Shown one piece after another: positions 18,048-26,220 of a stretch of DNA of 64,000 nucleotides. The stretch spans positions 61,172-125,171 of the forward strand of contig NZ_BAAAEI010000024.1 in assembly GCF_039522935.1 (NCBI RefSeq), given 5' to 3'. The stretch comes from Bowmanella denitrificans (GTDB taxonomy: Bacteria > Pseudomonadota > Gammaproteobacteria > Enterobacterales > Alteromonadaceae). The number at the start of each line of letters is the position of its first letter. Position 1 is the stretch's first letter. Below the pieces are notes generated by a model, which saw nothing but the letters and a program-made list of their open reading frames with translations, ran no database searches and was not told where the DNA came from. Made by a program: the position numbers and the translations under genes.

Positions 18048-18135
18048 AATTTTATTTACAATTCAACCGTCTCCGCCCCTTCCCAGCACCAATCCCTGTG
18101 GTAAATTCACAGCCGGTTTAAATGGAGAATCAACA

Positions 18136-18759
18136 ATGAAAAAGTTACTTGCGGTGTTGGCTATGCTGCTACCTATACAGCTACTGGCGGCTAACTGGCA
18201 GGAAGGCACGCATTATGAGGTGATAGACGACAAGGCCAGCGGCAAGATGCTGGTACAGGAGTTTTATTCATTTTGGTGTCCGGCTTGTAATGCCGTGGAG
18301 CCTATTGTTCAGCAAATGAAAACTCGTCTTGCCAGCGAAGGGATCAAATTTGAAAAAGTGCATGCCAATTTTATGCGCTTTGCCGAGCCGGAAACCCAGG
18401 ATGCAGCCACACGCGCCATGATGATTGGCCGGGCATTGAAACAGGAAGAGAAACTGAACAGCGCAATCTTTGCCCATATCCATAAAAAACGCCAGCCGAT
18501 TACGTCCATGGACGATCTGAAGGCTATTTTTGTTGATCAGGGCGTCGAACCCAAGCGCTTTGACGAGCTGGCTGGCAGTTTTTCGGTCAACAGCCTGTTT
18601 TCCAGAAACAACAAAACCCTGGAACAAAATGCCCGTCATTTAAACAAAGGGGTACCGGCCTTTATTGTTAACGGTAAGTACCGGGCCATGTTCACCCGCG
18701 ATATGACACCAGATCAAGTGATTGAGTTAGTGGTTTGGTTGGCTAAGCAGAAAATCTAA
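18136..18759 (+). CDS. Second DsbA-like protein with CPAC active site
   Basis: This is a paralogue of the preceding gene, also 207 residues and alignable end to end. The signal peptide ends near LLAA. The active site is C48-P-A-C51 (FYSFWCPACNAVEP), where the dipeptide between the cysteines is PA instead of PH. That dipeptide sets redox potential in the thioredoxin fold, so this copy is probably less oxidising than canonical DsbA (inference). The cis-Pro loop GVPAFIVNGKY is kept. A strong hairpin follows the stop. Confidence 0.9.
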   Translation: MKKLLAVLAMLLPIQLLAANWQEGTHYEVIDDKASGKMLVQEFYSFWCPACNAVEPIVQQMKTRLASEGIKFEKVHANFMRFAEPETQDAATRAMMIGRALKQEEKLNSAIFAHIHKKRQPITSMDDLKAIFVDQGVEPKRFDELAGSFSVNSLFSRNNKTLEQNARHLNKGVPAFIVNGKYRAMFTRDMTPDQVIELVVWLAKQKI

Positions 18760-18765
18760 ATAGTC

Positions 18766-18790
18766 TGAGTGCCGGTATGGCCGGCACTCA
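18766..18790. terminator. Hairpin between dsbA paralogue and fre
   Basis: A perfect 10-bp stem TGAGTGCCGG/CCGGCACTCA has a 5-base loop. There is no T run on either strand, so it is a weak or factor-assisted terminator for the convergent genes. Confidence 0.45.
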
Positions 18791-18847
18791 ACCTTGAGGC
18801 TGCAGAACAGATAAAACAACGCTGTTTGTATTCAGCCCTGACATCGG

Positions 18848-19546
18848 TCAGATAAATTCAAAAGCATCACCAAACAAATTGCTCAACAACAAGCCTTGTT
18901 GGTGGAAAGCATCCCTGGCCACACCAGCCATTTCAAAACGTCCTGCTACATAGACCTGATAAGGTTCCAGGCTGATAAAGTCATCCAATATTGCCTGATG
19001 TACCAAACCTGACCGGCCCGGCCAGTCTTTATCAGGCATTTCCAGCACCGGAATAAAGCTCAGTTTGGCATGTTGAGTGGCCAGTACCTGCAACTGTTCC
19101 AGCGCATACATGTCTTCACGGGTTTTGGTGCCCCAATATAAAAATACCGGTTCTTTTAACGGACTGGTCAACAGAGTTTGCAGAATACTCCAGGTATAAG
19201 AGAAGCCGGTGCCGCCAGCCATCAGAATGGTTGGCTTGGGCTGTTCGCTACGCAAAAAAGCCTTGCCGTGCGGTCCATCCAGACAAATGTTGTCACCCTG
19301 CTTGAGCCGGTCAATCACTTGCATAGCCCAGGGATTATGCTCCGAAGCGCCGATGTGCAGCTCAATCAGGCCATTGTTCTGTGCCCCATTGGCAATGGAG
19401 AAGGGGCGTTTATCGGTCTCACCCATGACCACACGAATATACTGACCGGCTTTAAACGCCACCGGTACCTGGGGTTCCAGCAGAATCCGCCACACATAAG
19501 GTGTAAGAGCTTCCATCTGGGCAATTTTGCATTCAAATTCTGACAT
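18848..19546 (-). CDS. fre: NAD(P)H-flavin reductase Fre
   Basis: Reduces free flavins (FMN, FAD, riboflavin) with NAD(P)H. The protein has 232 residues, the normal length. The flavin-binding RPFSIAN is at residues 47-53, followed by GPHGKAFL, and the nucleotide-binding AGGTGFSYTWSIL and YWGTKTREDMY segments match the ferredoxin-reductase fold. It starts 6 bases after the ubiD stop, so the two are cotranscribed. The same ubiD-fre order occurs in E. coli. Reduced FMN could feed prenyl-FMN synthesis needed by UbiD. Confidence 0.92.
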   Translation of the reverse strand: MSEFECKIAQMEALTPYVWRILLEPQVPVAFKAGQYIRVVMGETDKRPFSIANGAQNNGLIELHIGASEHNPWAMQVIDRLKQGDNICLDGPHGKAFLRSEQPKPTILMAGGTGFSYTWSILQTLLTSPLKEPVFLYWGTKTREDMYALEQLQVLATQHAKLSFIPVLEMPDKDWPGRSGLVHQAILDDFISLEPYQVYVAGRFEMAGVARDAFHQQGLLLSNLFGDAFEFI

Positions 19547-19552
19547 CGTTGC

Positions 19553-21034
19553 TTAATCTTTTGCTGAATCGACAAGCCCCAGGTCTTCCCAGATGCTGTC
19601 TATTTTCTGTTTAACCGCTGGGTCCATCACAATAGGACGCCCCCATTCACGGTCGGTTTCACCTGGCCATTTGTTAGTGGCATCCAGCCCCATCTTGGAG
19701 CCCAAACCGGAAACCGGCGAGGCAAAATCCAAGTAGTCGATAGGGGTATTTTCAATCATGGTGGTGTCACGGGCAGGATCCATTCTGGTGGTAATGGCCC
19801 ATATCACATCATTCCAATCCCTGGCGTTAACGTCATCGTCACACACAATCACAAATTTTGTGTACATAAACTGGCGCAGGAAAGACCAGACCCCCAGCAT
19901 AACCCGCTTAGCATGGCCGGGGTACTGCTTCTTCATGGTTACTACTGCCATACGGTACGAGCACCCCTCAGGTGGCAGATAGAAATCCACTATTTCCGGA
20001 AACTGCTTTTGCAATATGGGCACAAACACTTCATTCAGGGCCACACCAAGAATAGCCGGTTCATCCGGCGGTCTACCGGTATAAGTGGAATGATAAATAG
20101 GATCTTTTCGATGGGTGATATGGGTCACGGTAAAGACCGGGAAATCATCCACTTCGTTGTAATAGCCGGTGTGGTCGCCATACGGCCCTTCCGGCGCAGT
20201 TTCCCCGGGCGCAATATAACCTTCCAACACAATCTCGGCACTGGCAGGCACTTGTAAATCATTGCTGATGCACTTGACGACTTCGGTCTTATCGCCACGC
20301 AGCAAACCGGCAAAGGCATATTCGGAAAGCGTATCAGGTACCGGAGTTACCGCCCCAAGAATGGTGGCAGGATCGGCCCCCAAGGCAACAGACACAGGGA
20401 AGTTTTCCCCAGGATGCTGCTCACACCATTCCCGAAAATCCAGCGCGCCACCGCGATGCGATAACCAACGCATAATCAGTTTATTGGCACCCAGCAGTTG
20501 CTGGCGGTAAATGCCCAGATTCTGGCGCTTTTTATGTGGCCCTCGGGTTACCGTCAAGCCCCAGGTAATCAGCGGTGCCGCGTCTTCCGGCCAACAGGTT
20601 TGGATGGGAATCTGGTGCAGATCCACCTGTTCACCGCTTAACACCACCTGCTGACAAGGTGCCTTGCTCAGCTCTTTAGCCGGCATATTCAGTACCTGCT
20701 TAAACACCGGCAACTTGTCCCACAGTTCCTTAAAGCCTTTGGGTGGATCAGGCTCTTTCAGGTAGGCCAGCAATTTACCCACCTCGCGCAAACTCTCAAC
20801 CTTGTCCTGCCCCATCCCCATGGCAACCCGCTTTGGGGTGCCAAACAGGTTAGCCAGCACCGGCATAGAGAAGCCCTTGGGGTTTTCGAACAGAATGGCC
20901 GGGCCACCGGCACGCAAGGTGCGGTCGGCTATTTCCGTCATCTCAAGCCGGGGATCAATTTCCATCTGTACCCGCTTGAGTTCACCGGCTTTTTCAAGCT
21001 GTTCAATAAAATCCCGTAAGTCTTTGTATTTCAT
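19553..21034 (-). CDS. ubiD: 4-hydroxy-3-polyprenylbenzoate decarboxylase UbiD
   Basis: Decarboxylates 3-polyprenyl-4-hydroxybenzoate in ubiquinone biosynthesis, using prenylated FMN made by UbiX. The protein has 493 residues against 497 in E. coli. The N-terminus MKYKDLRDFIEQLEKAGELK and motifs ETAPEGPYGDHTGYY, HSTYTGRPPDEPA and the C-terminal DATNKWPGETDREWGRP region are typical. It heads the ubiD-fre operon and is divergent from a small secreted protein gene (48 bases apart). ubiK lies about 1.3 kb away, another ubiquinone gene. Confidence 0.95.
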   Translation of the reverse strand: MKYKDLRDFIEQLEKAGELKRVQMEIDPRLEMTEIADRTLRAGGPAILFENPKGFSMPVLANLFGTPKRVAMGMGQDKVESLREVGKLLAYLKEPDPPKGFKELWDKLPVFKQVLNMPAKELSKAPCQQVVLSGEQVDLHQIPIQTCWPEDAAPLITWGLTVTRGPHKKRQNLGIYRQQLLGANKLIMRWLSHRGGALDFREWCEQHPGENFPVSVALGADPATILGAVTPVPDTLSEYAFAGLLRGDKTEVVKCISNDLQVPASAEIVLEGYIAPGETAPEGPYGDHTGYYNEVDDFPVFTVTHITHRKDPIYHSTYTGRPPDEPAILGVALNEVFVPILQKQFPEIVDFYLPPEGCSYRMAVVTMKKQYPGHAKRVMLGVWSFLRQFMYTKFVIVCDDDVNARDWNDVIWAITTRMDPARDTTMIENTPIDYLDFASPVSGLGSKMGLDATNKWPGETDREWGRPIVMDPAVKQKIDSIWEDLGLVDSAKD

Positions 21035-21081
21035 GTGCTTGAACTATATTTGAATTGCCAGCCATTATACCTGAGATACCC

Positions 21082-21573
21082 ATGAGAATCCTGCTTAGCC
21101 TGCTTATCTTTGTCAGCCCCATGCTGTACGCCAATTGCAACAGCCCGGAATTTGATCAGTTTGATTTCTGGCTTGGTCACTGGCAAGTCACAGCCAATGG
21201 CAAAATAGCCGGAACCAATCAGATTAAACAGGATCTGAATAATTGTGTGCTGCATGAACATTATCAAACGCCGTCCGGTTATGAGGGACGCAGTCTGAAT
21301 ATTTACGATGCCAGCCAGCAACGCTGGCATCAGACCTGGGTAGACAATCAGGGACTGCTGCTGCAACTGGATGGGCGTTGGAATGGGCAGCAAATGCAAC
21401 TGGACGGTTATACACTGACCAATAATGGTGAAAAACACTTGCACCGCATCAGTTGGACGCCCAATATGGACGGCAGCGTCAGGCAGCATTGGCAAGTCAG
21501 CAAAGATGCAGGCAAAACCTGGTCAAGCCTGTTCGACGGCCACTATCAGAAACGGCAGCCAGACCAACAATAA
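21082..21573 (+). CDS. Secreted DUF1579-like protein
   Basis: The protein has 163 residues with a signal peptide (MRILLSLLIFVSPMLYA). The segment FDQFDFWLGHWQV matches the DFWxGxW signature near the start of DUF1579-type proteins. Repeated Trp-rich strands follow (RWHQTWVDNQG, WNGQQMQLDG, HRISWTPNMDG), suggesting a lipocalin/beta-barrel-like fold with a hydrophobic pocket. The function is unknown. The ATG at 21082 is chosen because the signal peptide starts there; a frame to 21055 adds nine unlikely residues. Confidence 0.7.
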   Translation: MRILLSLLIFVSPMLYANCNSPEFDQFDFWLGHWQVTANGKIAGTNQIKQDLNNCVLHEHYQTPSGYEGRSLNIYDASQQRWHQTWVDNQGLLLQLDGRWNGQQMQLDGYTLTNNGEKHLHRISWTPNMDGSVRQHWQVSKDAGKTWSSLFDGHYQKRQPDQQ

Positions 21574-21609
21574 GACGCGATTTTCGCACCGGCCCTATGG
21601 GAGAATGCC

Positions 21610-21858
21610 ATGCCTTTTACCCACCCCATGCTAGAAGAAATCAATCTGCTTCTGAAATTTCCCCTTGGTAGCCTCAGGCAAGGCCTGAAAATCCACCATG
21701 ACGCCGACCCGGCAGTGGTGGATGCCGCCAAACGACTTTTTGACAAAGGAATTATCGATCAGGTAGATGGCGGCTACCTGACCGATCTTGGCCATGATTT
21801 GCACGAACATGCGCAAATTCTGGCGTCCGCCTTGTCCAATTCACCCGCACAGGAGTAA
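21610..21858 (+). CDS. TIGR02647-type conserved small protein
   Basis: This 82-residue cytoplasmic protein reads FPLGSLRQGLKIHHDADPAVVDAAKRLFDKGIIDQVDGGYLTDLG, which I recognise as the TIGR02647 family, common in gammaproteobacteria. The pattern of helices plus VDGGYLTDLG resembles a small winged-helix fold. Function is not established. GGGAGA precedes the ATG, and the next gene starts 4 bases after the stop, so the two are coupled. Confidence 0.75.
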   Translation: MPFTHPMLEEINLLLKFPLGSLRQGLKIHHDADPAVVDAAKRLFDKGIIDQVDGGYLTDLGHDLHEHAQILASALSNSPAQE

Positions 21859-21862
21859 CCCC

Positions 21863-22234
21863 ATGTCGGCACAACCTAATCTGGACAGCAAATATGACAT
21901 TCTGGCTAAAACACCAGAGCAACGCAGTGATTATCTGCTGAAGCGCATGGTCATTACCGAAGAGATCTGGACGCTGGTCGATAACGACGGCGCCATGATC
22001 CTCACCACAGACGAGGAGGATTGCATACCAGTCTGGCCCGATGCAGATTTCGCCCGCGACTGGATAAACGGCGATTGGTCCCACTGCAAACCCCACAAAA
22101 TATCTTTGCATGACTGGCAACATAAATGGCTGCCGGGATTGGAAGACGATGAAATTCAAATAGTCGCGTTCCCGGTACCAGGTGAAGACGGTCTGGTACT
22201 GGCCCCCTGGGAAATGGCCGAAGAGCTGGCCTAA
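21863..22234 (+). CDS. DUF2750 family protein
   Basis: The protein has 123 residues from the ATG at 21863, preceded by AGGAG. The segments EEIWTLVDNDGAMILTTDEEDCIPVWPDADFARDW and WLPGLEDDEIQIVAFPVPGEDGLVLAP are the DUF2750 signature. It is acidic and Trp-rich, without signal peptide or membrane segment, hence cytoplasmic. Function is unknown; similar proteins are scattered in proteobacteria and often annotated as possible immunity/SUKH-like proteins, which I cannot confirm here. It is cotranscribed with the preceding gene. Confidence 0.78.
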   Translation: MSAQPNLDSKYDILAKTPEQRSDYLLKRMVITEEIWTLVDNDGAMILTTDEEDCIPVWPDADFARDWINGDWSHCKPHKISLHDWQHKWLPGLEDDEIQIVAFPVPGEDGLVLAPWEMAEELA

Positions 22235-22253
22235 ACTTAGCTTCAACAGACTT

Positions 22254-22280
22254 GAACCCAGCCCCTGGCTGGGTTCTAAT
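22254..22280 (+). terminator. Stem-loop after the DUF2750 gene
   Basis: A 10-bp perfect stem GAACCCAGCC/GGCTGGGTTC with a 3-base loop is followed by only a short T-containing tail (TAATT). It is probably an intrinsic terminator of moderate strength, 35 bases before ubiK. Confidence 0.6.
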
Positions 22281-22310
22281 TCCGCTAATTGATCCCGTCA
22301 GGACCCCAAC

Positions 22311-22565
22311 ATGTTAGACCCGAAGAAAATTGAAGAGATTGCCAAGCATATTTCCGACGCCATTCCCCCTGGCGTGAAGTCCATGGCCGAAGGGGCCGAA
22401 GCCAAGGTAAAGCAAGTGCTGCAGACGCAATTGAGTAAGTTGGACTTTGTCAGCCGCGAGGAATTTGACGTACAAACTCAGGTTCTGGTACGTACCCGAG
22501 AAAAGCTTACCGCCATGGAAGAGCGTTTGGCAGAGCTGGAAAAGCAACTGCGTGAGCAGGACTAA
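22311..22565 (+). CDS. ubiK: Ubiquinone biosynthesis accessory factor UbiK (YqiC)
   Basis: This small 84-residue protein assists the ubiquinone biosynthetic (Ubi) complex and interacts with UbiJ and lipid. It has a BMFP-type organisation: an amphipathic N-terminal part (LDPKKIEEIAKHISDAIPPGVK) and a C-terminal coiled coil ending in EERLAELEKQLREQD. FVSREEFDVQTQVLVRTREKL is characteristic. AGGA precedes the ATG. It is near ubiD but on the opposite strand. Confidence 0.9.
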   Translation: MLDPKKIEEIAKHISDAIPPGVKSMAEGAEAKVKQVLQTQLSKLDFVSREEFDVQTQVLVRTREKLTAMEERLAELEKQLREQD

Positions 22566-22926
22566 GTTATCGGCCTAATGCTTTCGTGGCAAAGCATCTA
22601 ACAGGCGCAAAACACTAAAGACCATGCACTGCTACCTCGACCAGTGAACGATACACATATATTGGAATCGTATGGATATCATTGGCTGAAGTGGCTTGTT
22701 TGGCCGCATCAAAGCTAGCTCTCTACGCTCCCTTTAATGGGTAATTCGCCTTTGAGAATGTTTATTACCAAATATAGGAATGATTCGCCCACAATCTCGT
22801 TCTCTATCAAGACGTTGCATATCACACTGAATTAGCGAAAGTTTATTAATAAGAATAAATGTTTCTAAACTATCCGAATAAATAATACACTTGCTTTTTA
22901 GATGGCGTTCATCGTTACCTGCAGTG
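22566..22926. other. AT-rich intergenic region without a gene
   Basis: This is 361 bases between ubiK and the convergent GlxA-like gene. A small hairpin ATGCTTT/AAAGCAT (22578-22584, 22591-22597) just after ubiK could help end transcription. Nothing else is recognised. Confidence 0.4.
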
Positions 22927-23922
22927 CTACGCAGTCTGCCGGTAACTAAAGCGTTGCCGGTAGGCTTTTGGGGTTAGTTGCGTCAGAGTACTGAATAATT
23001 TGCGGAAAGAAGCCGGATCGCCATACCCTACCATTTCAACAATGCGCTCCACTGGCATATCTGTACCCTCCAGCAGTTGTTTAGCCTTTTCCACCCGGAT
23101 TTGTTGTAAATAGACGAGGGGAGTCTCGCCACAGGCAGCCTTGAAGCGACGGATCAATGTACGTTTGGTTACAGCAAACTGGTCACAAATATCATCCAGG
23201 CCAATGGTTTGGGCATAGTTCTGCTGCATCCAATGCTGGATTTTTTCGATCAAGCTATCCCTGTGGCCTATGACAAAATGTGGGTCAATAAAAGCCTGTT
23301 GAGAAAGACGGTGCCTGTCAAGTAGCAACACCTTGGACAGATTGGTCGCGAGCTGATACCCATATAAACGTTCCAATATTGCCAGGCACAGACTGGTTAA
23401 CGATGTAGTGGCACCGCCCGTCAGCAAATGCTCGTCACTCACCACCAGTTCATCCATACGTAATTCTACTTGGGGGTAACGACTGGCAAAGACTTCTTTG
23501 AGCCACCAGCAGGTCGTAGCCTGGCGACCATTCAGAATACCAGCCTCAGCCATAGCAAAGGTGCCACTGCAGTGGCTGGCAACCAAGGCGCCCTCGGCAG
23601 AAGCCTGAGCTAATAACTCAAACATAGGCTGGGCCTGATATAGATAGTCTGTCAGACCGGTCTTGTCATAAGTGAATGCAGGCACCGCTAACAGAACATC
23701 AGCCTTATCGATTTCCTGAATTGGTCTGGCAGGCAGAAGAAAGCCGTTAGAGCACTGAATCTGAGAACCGTCAGCGGAATAAATACGCGTATCAAATAAC
23801 ACATTGTCGTCGTTGGGATGCAGATAACGCCAGAGAGTATTGGCATAGTCGAAAAAGTCCCTGACTCCCATCAGATGTGAACCCACAGCATTGTCGGTTA
23901 CCAGCACAGCAATATTCTTCAT
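22927..23922 (-). CDS. GlxA-family AraC transcriptional regulator (DJ-1/PfpI + HTH)
   Basis: The protein has 331 residues. Residues 1 to about 180 form a DJ-1/PfpI-like domain with the nucleophile-elbow-like VASHCSGTFAMAEAG. The last 100 residues are an AraC helix-turn-helix pair (ICDQFAVTKRTLIRRFKAACGETPLVYLQQIRVEKAKQLLEGTDMPVERIVEMVGYGDPASFRKLF). GAGGTGG precedes the ATG at 23922. An inverted repeat TGTCA-N4-TGACA (23935-23948) lies directly upstream and may be an operator. It is divergent from the MAPEG gene, which is a candidate target. The inducer is unknown. Confidence 0.88.
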   Translation of the reverse strand: MKNIAVLVTDNAVGSHLMGVRDFFDYANTLWRYLHPNDDNVLFDTRIYSADGSQIQCSNGFLLPARPIQEIDKADVLLAVPAFTYDKTGLTDYLYQAQPMFELLAQASAEGALVASHCSGTFAMAEAGILNGRQATTCWWLKEVFASRYPQVELRMDELVVSDEHLLTGGATTSLTSLCLAILERLYGYQLATNLSKVLLLDRHRLSQQAFIDPHFVIGHRDSLIEKIQHWMQQNYAQTIGLDDICDQFAVTKRTLIRRFKAACGETPLVYLQQIRVEKAKQLLEGTDMPVERIVEMVGYGDPASFRKLFSTLTQLTPKAYRQRFSYRQTA

Positions 23923-24029
23923 CTTCCACCTCAATGTCACTATTGACACCTTTTTTATCATTATTGCCACTGACCTTCAGACATAGCAAGCCCTAAACTG
24001 GTTTCATCTAGCCGAAATGGAAAACCAAG

Positions 24030-24410
24030 ATGGTAACGCCGATTTACGCCGCCTTACTGACTCTGATGTATAGCGCGCTGAGCATTCGCGTGATCACACT
24101 GCGTACCACCAACAAAGTGTCGTTGGGAGACGGTGCCAATGTGGCACTGAGCAGGGCGATCAGGGCACATGGCAATTTTATTGAGTACGTACCTTTGGCG
24201 TTGATTTTACTGCTGCTGCTTGAGCAACAAGGCAATAGTGCGTGGGTACTGCACAGCCTGGGTACAGGCCTGTTAATGGCCAGACTGGTGCATGGCTTAG
24301 GCATCAGCGCCATTCGGGAGCAACTGAAATTTCGGGTGACGGGTACGGTGCTGACGCAATTGATACTGGTTAGTAGCGCAATTTTACTGCTGGTACAGCA
24401 CGGCAGCTGA
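24030..24410 (+). CDS. MAPEG family membrane protein
   Basis: This 126-residue protein has about four hydrophobic segments. The MAPEG signature is ALSRAIRAHGNFIEYVPLALILLLLLE. Family members include glutathione-dependent enzymes of eicosanoid and detoxification metabolism; most bacterial members are uncharacterised. Inner-membrane location is predicted. It starts 107 bases from the divergent GlxA-like regulator and is followed after 30 bases by a small membrane protein gene, so the two probably share a transcript. Confidence 0.85.
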   Translation: MVTPIYAALLTLMYSALSIRVITLRTTNKVSLGDGANVALSRAIRAHGNFIEYVPLALILLLLLEQQGNSAWVLHSLGTGLLMARLVHGLGISAIREQLKFRVTGTVLTQLILVSSAILLLVQHGS

Positions 24411-24440
24411 ACGGTTTATTTTACTTTATGGAGACCCAAT

Positions 24441-24623
24441 ATGACTGCGAACAAACTCAAAGTGACAATAGTAACGGCCAGCCTACTTGGTATCTGGTTG
24501 TTGGTACTTTGGCTGCAATGGACGGTATCCATGCCGTTATCCATTCACCTGATTTGCGTGCCGATGCTACTGATTCTGACCGCCTTGCTGGCCGCTCTGG
24601 CGATGGAAAGTGAGGACAACTAG
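24441..24623 (+). CDS. Small two-span membrane protein, unknown
   Basis: The protein has 60 residues. Two hydrophobic segments (VTIVTASLLGIWLLVLWLQW and IHLICVPMLLILTALLAALA) flank a short loop, and the C-terminus MESEDN is acidic. ATGGAGAC gives a ribosome-binding site at good distance. It probably accompanies the MAPEG protein in the membrane; no family is recognised. An overlapping frame starting at 24428 lacks these features and is rejected. Confidence 0.65.
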   Translation: MTANKLKVTIVTASLLGIWLLVLWLQWTVSMPLSIHLICVPMLLILTALLAALAMESEDN

Positions 24624-24631
24624 ATGCCAGT

Positions 24632-24660
24632 AGATACGCCCCAAACTTTGGGGCGTATCT
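24632..24660. terminator. Long perfect palindrome between convergent genes
   Basis: Fourteen-base arms AGATACGCCCCAAA/TTTGGGGCGTATCT surround a single C. It lies between the small membrane protein gene and ilvA. No T run follows on either strand, so it is likely a bidirectional terminator of unusual form. Confidence 0.6.
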
Positions 24661-24669
24661 GACTGACCG

Positions 24670-26220
24670 TCAGGCAAATACCCCATTCAGATCAGACAAA
24701 AAGAACCGATAGGCGGGGTTGTCGGTTTGTTCAGCAAAGCTATAGCCCAGTTGCGCCACATGCTGGTCAAACTCAGCACGCGAGTCGTCGGGAATATCAA
24801 ACCCTACCAGTACCAAGCCTTCCGCCGCACCATGATTACGATAGTGAAACAAGGTAATGTTCCAGCGCTCACCCAGGGTATCGAGGAACTTCATCAGCGC
24901 GCCGGGATGCTCGGGGAACTCAAATGAGAACACATGCTCATTGAGTAAACTGGGCGGGCGCCCCCCCACCATATAACGCACATGCAGTTTGGCCAGTTCA
25001 TTGTCTGACAGGTCAAACAGCTGATAGCCTTCCTTATGCAGCAGGTCACTGATACGGGCAAATTCAGCGCGGCCTTCACGCAGTTTCAGGCCAACAAAAA
25101 TATGTGCTTCCTTGTCGCTGGCAAAACGATAGTTAAACTCGGTAATGGCCCGACCACCCAGCAAGCGACAGAAATGCCGGAAGGCACCAGCCCGCTCCGG
25201 GATCTTGACCGCAAACACCACTTCTTTTTGTTCACCCAGCTCACAGCGCTCCGACACATAGCGCAAGGTGTGGAAGTTGATATTGGCGCCACATAAAATG
25301 CCGCCCAACTTGCGACCTTGTAAACCCTGCTGTTGCACATACTTACGAATACCGGCAATAGACAAGGCTCCAGCGGGTTCGGCGATTACCCGGGTATCAT
25401 CAAAGATATCCTTAATCGCCGCACAGATTTCGTCGCTGCTGACGGTAATCACTTCATCCACATACTTCTGGCATAACCTGAAGGTTTCACTGCCGATCAG
25501 TTTCACCGCCACACCGTCGGCAAAAATGCCAACACTGGCAAGTTCGGTAGGTTGTCCTGCTGCCAATGCTGCCTGCAAACAGGCGGATTCTTCTGACTCC
25601 ACCGCGATGATTTTCAACTCGGGTTTCAGTTGCTTTAGATACACCGCAATGCCGGCGGCCAAACCACCACCGCCCACCGCAATAAACAAAGTATCCAGAT
25701 GCGGATTCTGCTCCAGCAACTCTCGTCCTATGGTGCCTTGCCCGGCAATCACGTCGGCGTCATCAAAGGGTGGAATAAAGGTATAGCCATGCAGATCGGC
25801 CAGGCGGCTGGCTTCGGCTTTAGCCGCATCAAAGCTGGTGCCATGCAATACCACTTCAGCGTATTCCCCGCCGAAGGTGCGCACCGCCTCGACTTTGATA
25901 TCCGGGGTGGTTTCCGGCATCACAATAATGGCGCGAATCTGCTTAATACGGGCCGAATAAGCCACGCCCTGGGCATGGTTGCCCGCCGAGGCGGCAATTA
26001 CACCGGCCTGCTTCTGCTGTTCGCTTAACTGGCAGATACGGTTGTAGGCTCCACGCAGCTTAAACGATTTTACCGGCTGCTGGTCTTCACGCTTTAACCA
26101 GATATCGTTGCCAAGCGCAGCGGACAGCTTATCCAGATGCACCAGGTCGCTTTTTACCGCCACATCATAAACGGGCGAAAGCAGAATCTTCTTTAGATAG
26201 TCACCTTCCGATACGGTCAT
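24670..26220 (-). CDS. ilvA: Threonine ammonia-lyase, biosynthetic
   Basis: PLP enzyme converting threonine to 2-oxobutanoate, the first committed step to isoleucine. At 516 residues it matches the long biosynthetic form. The PLP lysine is K54 in SFKLRGAYN, and the phosphate-binding glycine loop is VGGGGLAAG. Two C-terminal ACT-like regulatory domains (EVVFAVKIPERAGAFRHF and VFSEFPEHPGALMKFL-like segments) indicate isoleucine/valine allostery. ATG overlaps the ilvD stop by 4 bases (ATGA), so translation is coupled. It is the last gene of ilvGMEDA. Confidence 0.96.
   Translation of the reverse strand: MTVSEGDYLKKILLSPVYDVAVKSDLVHLDKLSAALGNDIWLKREDQQPVKSFKLRGAYNRICQLSEQQKQAGVIAASAGNHAQGVAYSARIKQIRAIIVMPETTPDIKVEAVRTFGGEYAEVVLHGTSFDAAKAEASRLADLHGYTFIPPFDDADVIAGQGTIGRELLEQNPHLDTLFIAVGGGGLAAGIAVYLKQLKPELKIIAVESEESACLQAALAAGQPTELASVGIFADGVAVKLIGSETFRLCQKYVDEVITVSSDEICAAIKDIFDDTRVIAEPAGALSIAGIRKYVQQQGLQGRKLGGILCGANINFHTLRYVSERCELGEQKEVVFAVKIPERAGAFRHFCRLLGGRAITEFNYRFASDKEAHIFVGLKLREGRAEFARISDLLHKEGYQLFDLSDNELAKLHVRYMVGGRPPSLLNEHVFSFEFPEHPGALMKFLDTLGERWNITLFHYRNHGAAEGLVLVGFDIPDDSRAEFDQHVAQLGYSFAEQTDNPAYRFFLSDLNGVFA

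Noticed and set aside
22570..22610. Possible integron attC site in the hairpin after ubiK
   Set aside because: The GTTRRRY/RYYYAAC core pair is missing and there is no integrase or gene cassette pattern.
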